This document shows, piece after piece, positions 26,584 through 33,639 of a DNA stretch of 64,000 nt. The first letter of the stretch is position 1; each line of letters begins with the position of its first letter. Origin of the DNA: Nitrospirota bacterium (GTDB taxonomy: Bacteria > Nitrospirota > Nitrospiria > Nitrospirales > Nitrospiraceae); NCBI GenBank assembly GCA_016219645.1, contig JACRLR010000020.1:1-64000 (forward strand), given 5' to 3'. The notes below the pieces were generated by a model, which was given only the letters and a program-made list of their open reading frames with translations, searched no databases and had not been told where the DNA came from. Both the position numbers and the translations under genes were made by a program.

Positions 26584-26639
26584 GACCAGAGCCTTTGGAT
26601 GTCACTTATCATGATTCGCATGATGGTGCAAGGACACGA

Positions 26640-26810
26640 CGGGAAAATCAGGTTGAGGCTGAGTGGGGAAGGGGAACGTTGGAGGTTGGAGGCGCAAGTC
26701 GGGGGTAGCGAGGATAGAGGGATATGGGGGTAAGGGGGTAGTAGGAAGTGGCGAGTGGCCAGTGGTGAGTAGCGAGTGGGGAAGACTGTTGGAGGGGTGA
26801 GGGTGGAGGC
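26640..26810 (+). repeat. Purine-rich mosaic
   Basis: This block holds GGTTGAGG, GTTGGAG and GYNAGTG units between the MntA gene and the second HigBA copy. Confidence 0.8.
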
Positions 26811-27348
26811 GCTCGGGAAAATACAGGCCTCCGACCTGTCTTCAAGCTGAAACCAGGGTTTCCGTCACGCGTTTGACCTTGATGGTTCCAGCCTTTTTCT
26901 CCATCTGTGCCAGATCATACGCGGCCTGTAATCGCAACCAGGTCTCGGCTCCACCGCCAAAGGCTTTATCCAGCCGGATCGCCATTTCTGCTGAAATGGC
27001 AGCACTGCCCCTCACGAGGTTATTAAGAGCCTGGCGGGTTACGCCCAAGGCTTTCGCTCCTGCGGCTACCGACAGGCCGAGAGGCTCCAGGCAGTCATGC
27101 AACACCGAACGCCCAGGATGAGGGGGATTTTTCATACGCATCAGGTATCTCCTGCTAGTGATAATCAATCAAATCCACGTCATATGCCATACCCATTTCA
27201 AACCTGAAAATGATCCGCCAGTTTCCCGACACAGTGACCGACCAACACCCAGCGAGGTTCCCTTTCAGGGGATGCAGTTTATATCCCGGCAGGGCCATGT
27301 CCTGTACAGTCATGGCTTCATTCAGCCGCGCCAGTATCCGGACTATCT
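26808..27348. repeat. 540-bp duplication carrying higBA (second copy)
   Basis: This segment matches 19570-20113 with about ten to fifteen single-base differences, covering HigA, most of HigB and about 35 bases beyond. Both copies have the same orientation and lie 7.2 kb apart. The match begins at GCTCGGGAAAATAC inside a repeat block and ends within HigB. Confidence 0.85.
26842..27141 (-). CDS. higA: HigA-type antitoxin, copy 2
   Basis: Nearly identical in sequence to the HigA gene at 19605-19904, 99 residues, with the same helix-turn-helix (GAKALGVTRQALNNLVRGSA). The start at ATG 27141 follows AGGAGA by 6 bases. Here the upstream toxin gene is complete, so this is the working pair of the duplication. 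Confidence 0.87.
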   Translation of the reverse strand: MRMKNPPHPGRSVLHDCLEPLGLSVAAGAKALGVTRQALNNLVRGSAAISAEMAIRLDKAFGGGAETWLRLQAAYDLAQMEKKAGTIKVKRVTETLVSA

Positions 27349-27379
27349 TGTCGGCCTGCGAAGCAGGTACCTTATACAT
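27155..27379 (-). CDS. higB: HigB-type toxin (RelE fold), copy 2
   Basis: A 74-residue protein, short for the family, with RILARLNEAMTVQDMALPGY, KGNLAGCWSVTVSGNWRIIF and YDVDLIDYH. It holds the HigB core but begins late: the usual N-terminal strand is represented only by MYKVPASQADK. The true start could lie upstream at a non-ATG codon. It ends 13 bp before HigA. Confidence 0.8.
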   Translation of the reverse strand: MYKVPASQADKIVRILARLNEAMTVQDMALPGYKLHPLKGNLAGCWSVTVSGNWRIIFRFEMGMAYDVDLIDYH

Positions 27380-27419
27380 TTATCTTCGCTGTAAAGTGAA
27401 GCTTTACGATGTCGAGGTC

Positions 27420-27545
27420 GCGAGGGGTGAGTGGGGAAGACTGTTAGAGGGGGGAGGCGGGCAATTGCACGCGAGACTGGCGGGACGAGCGAGAAAGGCG
27501 CGACAGGTGGCAAGTTTAAAGGGTCAGGGTTCAAGTTTGGGGTCT
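27420..27545 (+). repeat. Purine-rich mosaic with GCGGGAC module
   Basis: A short block with the GACTGGCGGGACGAGCGAGA module (near 27475) and GTTTAAA-like units, lying directly upstream of the promoter of the Phd/RelE operon. Confidence 0.75.
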
Positions 27546-27557
27546 AGAATGTCCTAT

Positions 27558-27586
27558 TTGACCTGTTTGGTCAGATTGGCTACAAT
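27558..27586 (+). promoter_or_regulatory. Sigma-70 type promoter of the Phd/RelE operon
   Basis: TTGACC (27558-27563) and TACAAT (27581-27586) are 17 bases apart, close to consensus. The expected transcription start, about seven bases after the -10 box, falls at or next to the ATG at 27594, so the message may be leaderless. Confidence 0.65.
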
Positions 27587-27593
27587 GTCCATC

Positions 27594-27866
27594 ATGAAGA
27601 AATACCAAACAGCTCACTCTTTGAATACGGTCACGGCAACCAAAGCGAAAGCCAGCTTCTCAGCCGTGTTGGCTCAAGCCGGCTATCAAGGGCAGCGGAT
27701 CATCGTCAAAAAGGGGAGGCGCCCGACTGCCGTGATCCTCGGGTACGAAGATTTCCAGCGCCTTGCTGATCTCGAAGATCGGTACGAGTCAGCGCTTCTT
27801 ACCAAGAGTCTGAAGGACGATCGATTCCTCCCTCTCGATGAAGTAATCCCCCGTCTCGGCCTGTGA
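27594..27866 (+). CDS. Phd/YefM-family antitoxin
   Basis: A 90-residue antitoxin with the Phd pattern: NTVTATKAKASFSAVLAQAG, then RIIVKKGRRPTAVILGYEDF and a C-terminal DDRFLPLDEVIPRLGL. ATG 27585 overlaps the -10 box, so ATG 27594 is more likely. The stop overlaps the GTG start of the toxin gene by 4 bp (27863-27866). Confidence 0.86.
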   Translation: MKKYQTAHSLNTVTATKAKASFSAVLAQAGYQGQRIIVKKGRRPTAVILGYEDFQRLADLEDRYESALLTKSLKDDRFLPLDEVIPRLGL

Positions 27867-28156
27867 GTTATTCACTCGAATTCTCAGAGGCGGTCTTCGA
27901 CACACTGGAAGATCTCGGACATACAGATGCGAAACGCCTTCGCCAAGTCTTTCTCAAGATCATAAGCCTTCGCCGTACTCCTCGCCCCTCAGACTCTGAA
28001 CAGCTTTCTCATTTCACCTACCGGGGTCTTACCGGCTTTCGTGTTACACAGGGCGAATATCGCATTGTCTATGCGATCGACGAGAAGGCCAAAGTGGTGA
28101 AGCTTGCGCGGATTCTGCACCGTGATCGAGACTATCGTGAACTGGACCAGATCTAG
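27863..28156 (+). CDS. RelE/ParE-family toxin
   Basis: A 97-residue toxin with YSLEFSEAVFDTLEDLGHTD, a basic middle, then YRGLTGFRVTQGEYRIVYAI and KLARILHRDRDYREL, the conserved core and C-terminal strand of RelE. It begins with GTG inside the end of the antitoxin gene. The role is presumably ribosome-dependent mRNA cleavage. Confidence 0.87.
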   Translation: MSYSLEFSEAVFDTLEDLGHTDAKRLRQVFLKIISLRRTPRPSDSEQLSHFTYRGLTGFRVTQGEYRIVYAIDEKAKVVKLARILHRDRDYRELDQI

Positions 28157-28164
28157 GAGCCTGT

Positions 28165-28290
28165 CGGTTGAGGTTAAGGTTGAGCGGGGAGGGGAGTCCT
28201 GAATTCGGAATGTGGAATGAGGAATTATGAATGAGGGAGAGGGAGGGCTGAAGACTGGTGAGTAGTCAGTGGTCAGTGGCAAGTGGTAAA
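28165..28290 (+). repeat. Purine-rich mosaic
   Basis: GGTTRA units, GGAATKA units and GYNAGTG units run in that order between the RelE and VapB genes. Confidence 0.78.
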
Positions 28291-28297
28291 GAGAGAG

Positions 28298-28321
28298 GGA
28301 TCAGGCACCATTTGCTGATCC
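28298..28321. repeat. Hairpin holding the TCAGGCACCATTTG motif
   Basis: The arms GGATCAG and CTGATCC enclose GCACCATTTG. The 14-mer TCAGGCACCATTTG (28301-28314) recurs exactly at 29701-29714, again at the edge of a repeat block. Confidence 0.6.
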
Positions 28322-28331
28322 TGTTATGAGT

Positions 28332-28356
28332 GTGTATATTAGGCGACAGTATACAC
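28332..28356 (+). promoter_or_regulatory. Probable operator of the VapB gene
   Basis: The inverted repeat GTGTATA ... TATACAC (arms 28332-28338 and 28350-28356, spacer 11) lies 22 bases before the VapB start, where ribbon-helix-helix antitoxins usually bind their own promoter. The embedded TATATT could serve as a -10 box. Confidence 0.55.
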
Positions 28357-28377
28357 CTGACTGAAAGGGCATTCATC

Positions 28378-28587
28378 ATGCGGACCAACATTGTCATCAA
28401 CGACAGGCTCATGCGCCAAGCGATGAAGGCGTCGGGCTTGCGGACCAAGCGGGAGACGGTGGAGGCGGGGCTAAAGCTACTCGTGCAGATTCAGGCGCAG
28501 ACTGTCATTCGTCGCCTCAAGGGCGCCGTTCGATGGGAGGGGAACCTTGAGGAATCTCGAACAAGCCGGGTTCCACTTGCCTCATGA
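28378..28587 (+). CDS. vapB: VapB-type antitoxin, orphan
   Basis: A 69-residue ribbon-helix-helix antitoxin: RTNIVINDRLMRQAMKASGL and TKRETVEAGLKLLVQI are the DNA-binding and dimer part of the VapB (DUF2191-like) family; the tail has RLKGAVRWEGNLEESR. I chose ATG 28378 (family start) over 28330. Its partner gene is only an eight-codon stub, so it now stands alone. Confidence 0.85.
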   Translation: MRTNIVINDRLMRQAMKASGLRTKRETVEAGLKLLVQIQAQTVIRRLKGAVRWEGNLEESRTSRVPLAS

Positions 28588-28610
28588 CGGTGGTCGACAC
28601 CACCGTGTAA
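28584..28610 (+). pseudogene. VapC toxin stub (eight codons)
   Basis: The ATG overlaps the VapB stop (ATGA) and reads MTVVDTTV before TAA. This is the start of a VapC PIN domain, where the Asp of VVDTTV is catalytic. The rest of the toxin is missing and about 30 bases later a pyrimidine-rich repeat begins. Confidence 0.7.
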
Positions 28611-28639
28611 CGACCGAAACTTAGATAACCTCTTCAGGC

Positions 28640-28755
28640 CTCCTACCTTCAGCCTTCTCCTTAACCTCAACCTCTCTTCCCCACTTGCCACTTACTACTC
28701 ACGAATTTTTACGACTCACCAATTTTGAGCCCTTCAGCCTTCGCCTCAACGTTCC
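28640..28755. repeat. Pyrimidine-rich mosaic
   Basis: C/T-rich complements of the heptamers and hexamers seen in the island (CTTCAGC, CTCAACCT, CACTTAC types). The G/C strand bias switches here, at the end of the toxin-antitoxin island. Confidence 0.8.
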
Positions 28756-28775
28756 GATAAGACTCAGTGATCCCC

Positions 28776-28789
28776 CCCCCTTCGGGGGG
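28776..28789 (+). terminator. CCCCC-TTCG-GGGGG hairpin
   Basis: A stable UUCG tetraloop stem after the VapB region, followed by the moderately T-rich CTTGATTATCTT. It could end transcription leaving the island. Confidence 0.4.
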
Positions 28790-28854
28790 CTTGATTATCT
28801 TATGGGGGATTGGTCATAAGTGTGCGCGAGAAGGTCTGTCTCGTCTGTCTGGTT

Positions 28855-28965
28855 TATGTGGTTTGTTAGTTTATTTAGTTTGTTTCGTTCATCTGATCGG
28901 GCTTGTTCAACCAAATGAACCAAACAAACCAAACAAACAAACAAAATGAACCAAACAAACCCTCT
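28855..28965. repeat. GT/CA palindrome containing a start codon
   Basis: The GT-rich arm is about 28855-28890 and the CA-rich arm about 28912-28965. The CA arm includes the ATG at 28946 and the first codons of the next gene (MNQTN). Confidence 0.78.
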
Positions 28966-29689
28966 GTCGCGCTACTCCCGTAGCCTCGGATTCACCGCTG
29001 CCCTTCTGCTCTGTGCCGGCATCGCCACGGCGCCGGCCATGGCGTCATCCGTTCCGATCACGTTCACATTCACCGGAAAGGTGACCGAGGTCGGTTACGA
29101 AATGGGTGAACACTTCGGTGGGCCCTTCAGGCTCGACAAGCCAGTGACCGGCTCCTATACATTTAATCCGGATACCCCCAATACCGGATCAGGCTCCATC
29201 GGACAATATAACGGTGCTCTCAATGACCCCCTCAACAATTACCCATCCACGAACCTGCATGTTGAAATAGAGACCTATAATGGAACCTATGTGGCGTCGC
29301 TGGGCTCTGGTGACAATAAGATTGTCGTGAAGAACCCGGATAACTTTAATTATGAATCGTATCAGGTGAAAGGAGCATTTTCAGGTGATCCAGTGACCGG
29401 GCATAATCCCGAATCCTTTGCACTTGAATTAGCGCATCCTGGCTCTAATCAGTTCGATAATGTGTCGTTACCCACTACTCCCCCGACCATCTCCGGATTT
29501 GCTGTGAAGGAATTCCGTCTGGTGTTCGCACATAGTGCATCCCCCGACCGCCATACCGTCGTCGTGACGTTGGAGACGCTGACGGCAGTGCCTTTGCCAC
29601 CAGCCGTAATTCTCTTCGGCGCCGGGCTCGTAGCCCTGATCGGTCTTGGAGTGAGAAGAAAGGTTAAGGTTGAGGCTAAGGTTGAGTAG
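28946..29689 (+). CDS. VPLPPA-type (PEP-CTERM-like) sorting-signal protein 1
   Basis: A 247-residue secreted protein. The N-terminus holds a signal peptide (FTAALLLCAGIATAPAMA). Near the C-terminus VPLPPAVILFGAGLVALIGL followed by Arg/Lys forms an exosortase sorting signal: a Pro-rich motif, a transmembrane helix and a basic tail. The middle is beta-rich with no known domain. Two oddities concern repeats: the first codons come from a GT/CA palindrome, and the last residues (KVKVEAKVE) come from GGTTRA hexamers, so both ends appear to be captured repeat DNA. Confidence 0.84.
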   Translation: MNQTNPLSRYSRSLGFTAALLLCAGIATAPAMASSVPITFTFTGKVTEVGYEMGEHFGGPFRLDKPVTGSYTFNPDTPNTGSGSIGQYNGALNDPLNNYPSTNLHVEIETYNGTYVASLGSGDNKIVVKNPDNFNYESYQVKGAFSGDPVTGHNPESFALELAHPGSNQFDNVSLPTTPPTISGFAVKEFRLVFAHSASPDRHTVVVTLETLTAVPLPPAVILFGAGLVALIGLGVRRKVKVEAKVE

Positions 29690-29718
29690 AACCCAAGCGG
29701 TCAGGCACCATTTGTCGC

Positions 29719-29822
29719 GGGGTCAGACACCCTTCCAATACCGCTGCGGGTGGTGTCTGACCCCTTGCAGGGAAGGGGTCAGGTCCCACGCGAAGCGCGA
29801 ATAAGGGGGCCAGACCCCTGGC
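29719..29822. repeat. GGGGTCAGAC hairpin repeat (REP-like)
   Basis: A perfect 13-bp stem, GGGGTCAGACACC (29719-29731) with GGTGTCTGACCCC (29752-29764), is followed by two more imperfect GGGGTCAGG/GGCCAGACCCC units. This lies in the gap between the first two sorting-signal proteins. Elements with GGGGTCAGAC cores are common REP-like repeats in several bacterial groups. Confidence 0.7.
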
Positions 29823-30017
29823 GCTGCGCGCAGATAGTGGCTGACTCGCGCTCAACCTAAATTTTTCCTAAAACCGCTCTTTTCCCTACTTTAGAGGAAT
29901 AGAAGGGCTCGATCCCCCCAGTGTAAGGTGTGTCCTCAACCCGCAAGGAACATTGAGCTTTCGGCAGAAGTGCCGTCAGTCAAACCGTGATTGGGTCATT
30001 AACAAGGAGCGAGCACC

Positions 30018-30845
30018 ATGCAACATATCCATTCCGGTTTTCTGAAGCTGGCTTTGACGGCAAGCATCCTGCTTGGCGCAGGCCTCGCGGTCACTCCGGT
30101 CATGGCTGCGTCAACGACGTTCCAATTTACGGGATTAGTGGATACCACTGTTGGAATAGTGTCTCAAACAGCTCAAACCAGTGTTTCCAACATCGGCAGC
30201 AATCTTCTCGACGACGGCAATCCCATTAATGGCACATCGCCCTTTGGCAGTAGCGGCCTTACGCCTATCGGTAATCCATTCTTGCTGTCAGGGTCCTTTA
30301 CGTTTAGCGATGCCACCCCAAATTCGGGCAACTCGACAATCGGAGTTTACAACAATACGCTTTCACAACTGACTTTTAATCTTAGTAATTCGTCCGGTGT
30401 TATCTACACTGGTACCTATAACAATCCACCGGGCCTAAGCACTCCCAATTCCATTGTCGTCTTCAACGACTTTCTCGCAACGCCTCCTCCTTTTTTCTCT
30501 CCTGGATTAGATGGGTTATCCTTGACTACGCCCATCTTAGGACCACAAGTGAACGGACTCGGCCCTCTCACCTTTGAGTTAGAACTTTTAAGCCCCTTTG
30601 CCCCATTTACGAATAATTCATTGCCGACAACGACACTGCTTTCTCCACCGAGCGTGAACCCCTTTTTATCACCGAACTTTCGTGTTGTGTTCGCTGGTGG
30701 AGGAACGCCGAACACACTTCGCGGCGATCTTACCTCTTTGACGGCAGTGCCCTTGCCGCCGGCGGTGATTCTCTTCGGCGCAGGGCTGGTGGCGTTGATC
30801 GGTCTAGGAGCCAGGAACTGGCAGCGGGCTAGAACGGAAGGTTAA
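30018..30845 (+). CDS. VPLPPA-type sorting-signal protein 2
   Basis: A 275-residue secreted protein with a clear signal peptide (LALTASILLGAGLAVTPVMA) and the C-terminal signal VPLPPAVILFGAGLVALIGL followed by GARNWQRARTEG. The middle is rich in Ser, Asn, Thr and Pro. AAGGAG lies 8 bases before the ATG. The exosortase encoded at 34158-35813 would be its processing enzyme. A terminator follows at 30945. Confidence 0.88.
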   Translation: MQHIHSGFLKLALTASILLGAGLAVTPVMAASTTFQFTGLVDTTVGIVSQTAQTSVSNIGSNLLDDGNPINGTSPFGSSGLTPIGNPFLLSGSFTFSDATPNSGNSTIGVYNNTLSQLTFNLSNSSGVIYTGTYNNPPGLSTPNSIVVFNDFLATPPPFFSPGLDGLSLTTPILGPQVNGLGPLTFELELLSPFAPFTNNSLPTTTLLSPPSVNPFLSPNFRVVFAGGGTPNTLRGDLTSLTAVPLPPAVILFGAGLVALIGLGARNWQRARTEG

Positions 30846-30900
30846 GGTTGAGGCTAAGGTTGAGCGGGGAAGAATGCTGGAGGTGTTTAGAGGCGAACGG
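30840..30900 (+). repeat. GGTTRA repeat after the stop codon
   Basis: GGTTAAGGTTGAGGCTAAGG is present directly at the stop of the sorting-signal gene, followed by a short GTTGGAG-like run. Confidence 0.7.
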
Positions 30901-30944
30901 AGAGAATAGCGGTCTGTTTGGTCTATCTGGTCTATTCGGTCTGT

Positions 30945-30992
30945 CTGGTCTGTCTTGTTTGTTGAGTCGAACGAGACAGACCAGATTTTTTT
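30945..30992 (+). terminator. Rho-independent terminator (GT/CA palindrome type)
   Basis: The stem CTGGTCTGTCTTGTT (30945-30959) pairs with AACGAGACAGACCAG (30970-30984) at 14 of 15 positions and is followed by ATTTTTTT. It lies about 100 bases after the stop of sorting-signal protein 2. It suggests that at least some GT/CA palindromes act as terminators. Confidence 0.75.
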
Positions 30993-31019
30993 GTCTCTAA
31001 TCTCTATCTCCCACCATCT

Positions 31020-31345
31020 TTCCCCTTAGCCTTAGCCTCTCTTCAGACCTCACACGTCCAACACTCTTCCACACTCAACCTCAACCTTAACCTCAGCCTC
31101 TCCTAAGACTGCCTCCAACATTCCCATCCCTGCTCAACCTTAACCTTTCTTTCCGCCTCCAACATCTAATTCTTCATTCCTAATTCCTAATTCAACGTTC
31201 CAACTCAGAGCCCAGAACTTACCCCCCCCCTTACCCCTCACCCCTAACCCCTCACGTCTGCCCCCCTTTCCCTCAACCTCAACCTTCTTCATTCCACTCC
31301 CTGCTCAACCTTAACCTTAACCTCAACCTCTCCGGGAACCCCCTC
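31020..31345. repeat. Pyrimidine-rich mosaic
   Basis: Over 300 bases of CTCAACCT hexamers and CACTTAC-, CTAATTC- and TCAGAAC-like heptamers ahead of the third sorting-signal gene. No gene is visible. Confidence 0.83.
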
Positions 31346-31487
31346 CTTCGAACTATAGACGCCCCTTAAGACCGATAGACGACCTACATCAGTACAGTGA
31401 TAGGGTGTGTCCACGATCATGAACGGAATTCGGTGTCTTGAGGATTGTCTTCAGACAAATGTACTTGCCATAGGATGGGAAAGCAGC

Positions 31488-32120
31488 ATGTATAACATCC
31501 ACTCCGGCTTTCTGAAGCTGGCTTTCACGGTAAGCCTATTGCTCTGCACAAGCATCGCAGTCAATCCAGCCAACGCTTCGCTGGTGGATTTTAACTTTGC
31601 GGGCTCGGTGGCTTCATTCAGTTCAGGGCTGCCAAACTTCAGTGTGGGCCAAGCGATGTCGGGTCTAATTAGGTACGACGATACGACTTCTGACAGCAAT
31701 GGCCTTGACGGTATTGGACAGTACACCGCCGCAATCACGGGTGGATCTATTCAGTTCAATGGTGTTGGTGGGTACAGCGCAACGCTAGATTCCACAGGCA
31801 GCTTTATAAATATTGAGCAAGTCGGGACTATGGATGTGTATAAGTTGCATGCCCCTGTCGCTGGGTCGCTATCCGATTACTTTGAAATTACGATTATCCA
31901 CTCCCCAAGCGCCTTCACAAACACATTGTTTCCACCGAGTCTCGGTATGATAGCTTCTGCTCAGTTTCGCCTTGTGTTCGGGGATGGCGGCCCCAAAGAA
32001 GTCAAGGGCCCTTTGACAGCAGTGCCCTTGCCACCGGCCATGATTCTCTTCGGGGCGGGACTTGTGGCGTTGATCGGTCTCGGAGCCAGGAACTGGCAGC
32101 GGGCGCAAGCAGAAGGTTAA
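31488..32120 (+). CDS. VPLPPA-type sorting-signal protein 3
   Basis: A 210-residue secreted protein. The start at ATG 31488 (MYNIHSGFLKLAFTVSLLLC) matches the start of protein 2, so it is preferred over 31407. After a beta-rich middle the C-terminus has VPLPPAMILFGAGLVALIGL and GARNWQRAQAEG. It is probably processed by the same exosortase. Its function is unknown. Confidence 0.86.
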   Translation: MYNIHSGFLKLAFTVSLLLCTSIAVNPANASLVDFNFAGSVASFSSGLPNFSVGQAMSGLIRYDDTTSDSNGLDGIGQYTAAITGGSIQFNGVGGYSATLDSTGSFINIEQVGTMDVYKLHAPVAGSLSDYFEITIIHSPSAFTNTLFPPSLGMIASAQFRLVFGDGGPKEVKGPLTAVPLPPAMILFGAGLVALIGLGARNWQRAQAEG

Positions 32121-32400
32121 GGTTGAGGCTAAGGTTGAGTGGGGAAGAATGCTGGAGGTGTGAGGCTGGAGGTTAGAGGCGAACGGAGAGAAGCTGAAGG
32201 TTTGAGGTACGAGGTTGGAGGCAGGAATGGCTTCCAACCTCGAACTTTTTCTGGGCTCTATTAGAAGTCCTGCAATATCATCATTCTTTCCTCCCTGTAA
32301 TTCATAATTCCAAATTCATCATTCTTAATTCCTAACCCAAAACCTCCCTGCTCAACCTTAGCCTTAACCTCAGCCTCTCTTCAGACCTCAACCTCTCCTC
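32118..32400. repeat. Purine-rich then pyrimidine-rich repeat pair
   Basis: GGTTRA and GTTGGAG-type units (32118-32225) follow the stop, and CTCAACCT-type units (32345-32400) precede the next gene. GGAAT-like complements lie between them. The two blocks could pair. Confidence 0.78.
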
Positions 32401-32550
32401 GGAGCCCCCCCTAAAGAGGGGGTAGACACACTACTTATGTGGGTTGTACACTGCGGCGCAAGATTATAAACGGGCTTCTCTGATTTGAAAATCTATTTTG
32501 GAAAAATTGCACTTTAGCTAGTAAATCTTTGGGAATTGGGGAGGTGTATT

Positions 32551-33252
32551 ATGCAACGTATCCGTAAGAGTTTCCTCACACTTGCTGTCACGGCAAGTGT
32601 GCTGCTTGGAGCAAGCATCGCGGTCACTCCCGCAAGCGCTGCAACTATAAACTTCAGCTTCACCGGCACTGCGCTGGTGACAAACGTTCTATTGTCGTCC
32701 CAAGGAATTAGCGGGGGGGGTGGATCAGCCTCTGGCTCATTCAATTACGACAGCATCACGGGTCTTATTTCGGCTCCGTCACTCTCCATTTCCATCCCTG
32801 CCATTGCTCCATCCCCTAGCCCCTATGTGTTGACAGGCGTCCCCAGTGCATCGAATCTCGTGCAAATTTTTAATGATCAAGTCATTGGGCCAAATGTCAG
32901 AGATCGATGGTTGGCTGCGAGCGACGTCACTGGTGCTCTGCTCCCCAACGGATACCAAGCGTATCGCTTTGACCTTAATTTGGATCAGTTGGTAGCATCT
33001 CCATCGGTACCGAACCTTTTTCCCCCAACCAGCCCGCTCAATCCACCGAGCTTAAGTGATATATCGAAGCCGATCACAACGAAGCAATGGCGTGTTCTCT
33101 TTCAGAATGCCACGGGTGATACGGTCTCTGTTGTAGGGGCTGTGTCAAGCATAACAGCCGTGCCACTGCCGCCAGCCGTCATCTTATTCGGAGCTGGCCT
33201 CGTAGCGTTGATTGGGCTTGGAGCGAGGAACTGGCAGCGGGCGCAAGCATAA
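32551..33252 (+). CDS. VPLPPA-type sorting-signal protein 4
   Basis: A 233-residue secreted protein with signal peptide (LAVTASVLLGASIAVTPASA) and C-terminal VPLPPAVILFGAGLVALIGL, then GARNWQRAQA. The start is ATG 32551 with GGGGAGG 6 bases upstream; an upstream TTG at 32536 would include the ribosome-binding site. Proteins 2-4 share both ends but differ in the middle, so they look like a family with conserved export and sorting parts. Confidence 0.87.
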   Translation: MQRIRKSFLTLAVTASVLLGASIAVTPASAATINFSFTGTALVTNVLLSSQGISGGGGSASGSFNYDSITGLISAPSLSISIPAIAPSPSPYVLTGVPSASNLVQIFNDQVIGPNVRDRWLAASDVTGALLPNGYQAYRFDLNLDQLVASPSVPNLFPPTSPLNPPSLSDISKPITTKQWRVLFQNATGDTVSVVGAVSSITAVPLPPAVILFGAGLVALIGLGARNWQRAQA

Positions 33253-33420
33253 GGTTGAGGTTAAGGTTGAGCGGGGAGGGGAGATAGCCGCGCGCGACTA
33301 GCGGGACAGGCGAGACCAGCAAGTTGCTTGAGGTTTGAGGTACGAGGTTGGAGGCGGGAAGGCTTCCAACCTCGAACTTTTTTCAGGCTCTCTTAGAAGT
33401 TCTGTCCCCCTGTCTTTCCC
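33250..33420 (+). repeat. Purine-rich repeat block
   Basis: GGTTRA units lie at the stop of protein 4, then AGCGGGACAGGCGAGACC and GTTTGAG-type units. The phrase CTTCCAACCTCGAACTTTTT occurs here and also near 32230. No gene is visible up to 33520. Confidence 0.7.
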
Positions 33421-33521
33421 TCCGACACCTCCAGCAGACGCCGGGCCATCAAGCCCCCATACTCTCTTGCTTTAAGTTGTGCTGAACAAAAGCTTCAGCT
33501 ATAGTCGCGCCATCCTACCTG

Positions 33522-33637
33522 ATGAAAACGCTAGACGACATTCGCCGACTGCTATCCACGATTCTGACCTGCTGAAGATCATTACGGTCTATGAGCCGGA
33601 CCCAGCAGAGTGGTATGATTACGCCAGACGGAGGTAG
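33522..33637 (+). pseudogene. DUF4258-like toxin with internal deletion
   Basis: An N-terminal piece (MKTLDDIRRLLST) is joined out of frame to a C-terminal piece, LLKIITVYEPDPAEWYDYAR, ending at TAG 33635-33637. The C-terminal TVYEPDPAEW end is typical of small toxins encoded ahead of YgiT-type antitoxins. The middle of about 50 residues is missing, so the gene is dead. Confidence 0.62.
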
Positions 33638-33639
33638 CT

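Noticed and set aside
17638-28290. CRISPR array
   Set aside because: The repeats are short, without regular spacing or unique spacers of equal length, and no cas genes are in the window.
17948-28610. Integron cassette array
   Set aside because: No integrase and no attC-like imperfect palindromes with conserved core sites were seen; orientation of modules also varies. The cassette idea is kept only as a hypothesis about the repeats.
32490-32520. Sigma-54 promoter before sorting-signal protein 4
   Set aside because: TTGGAAAAATTGCAC has GG and GC only seven bases apart; a -24/-12 promoter needs ten.
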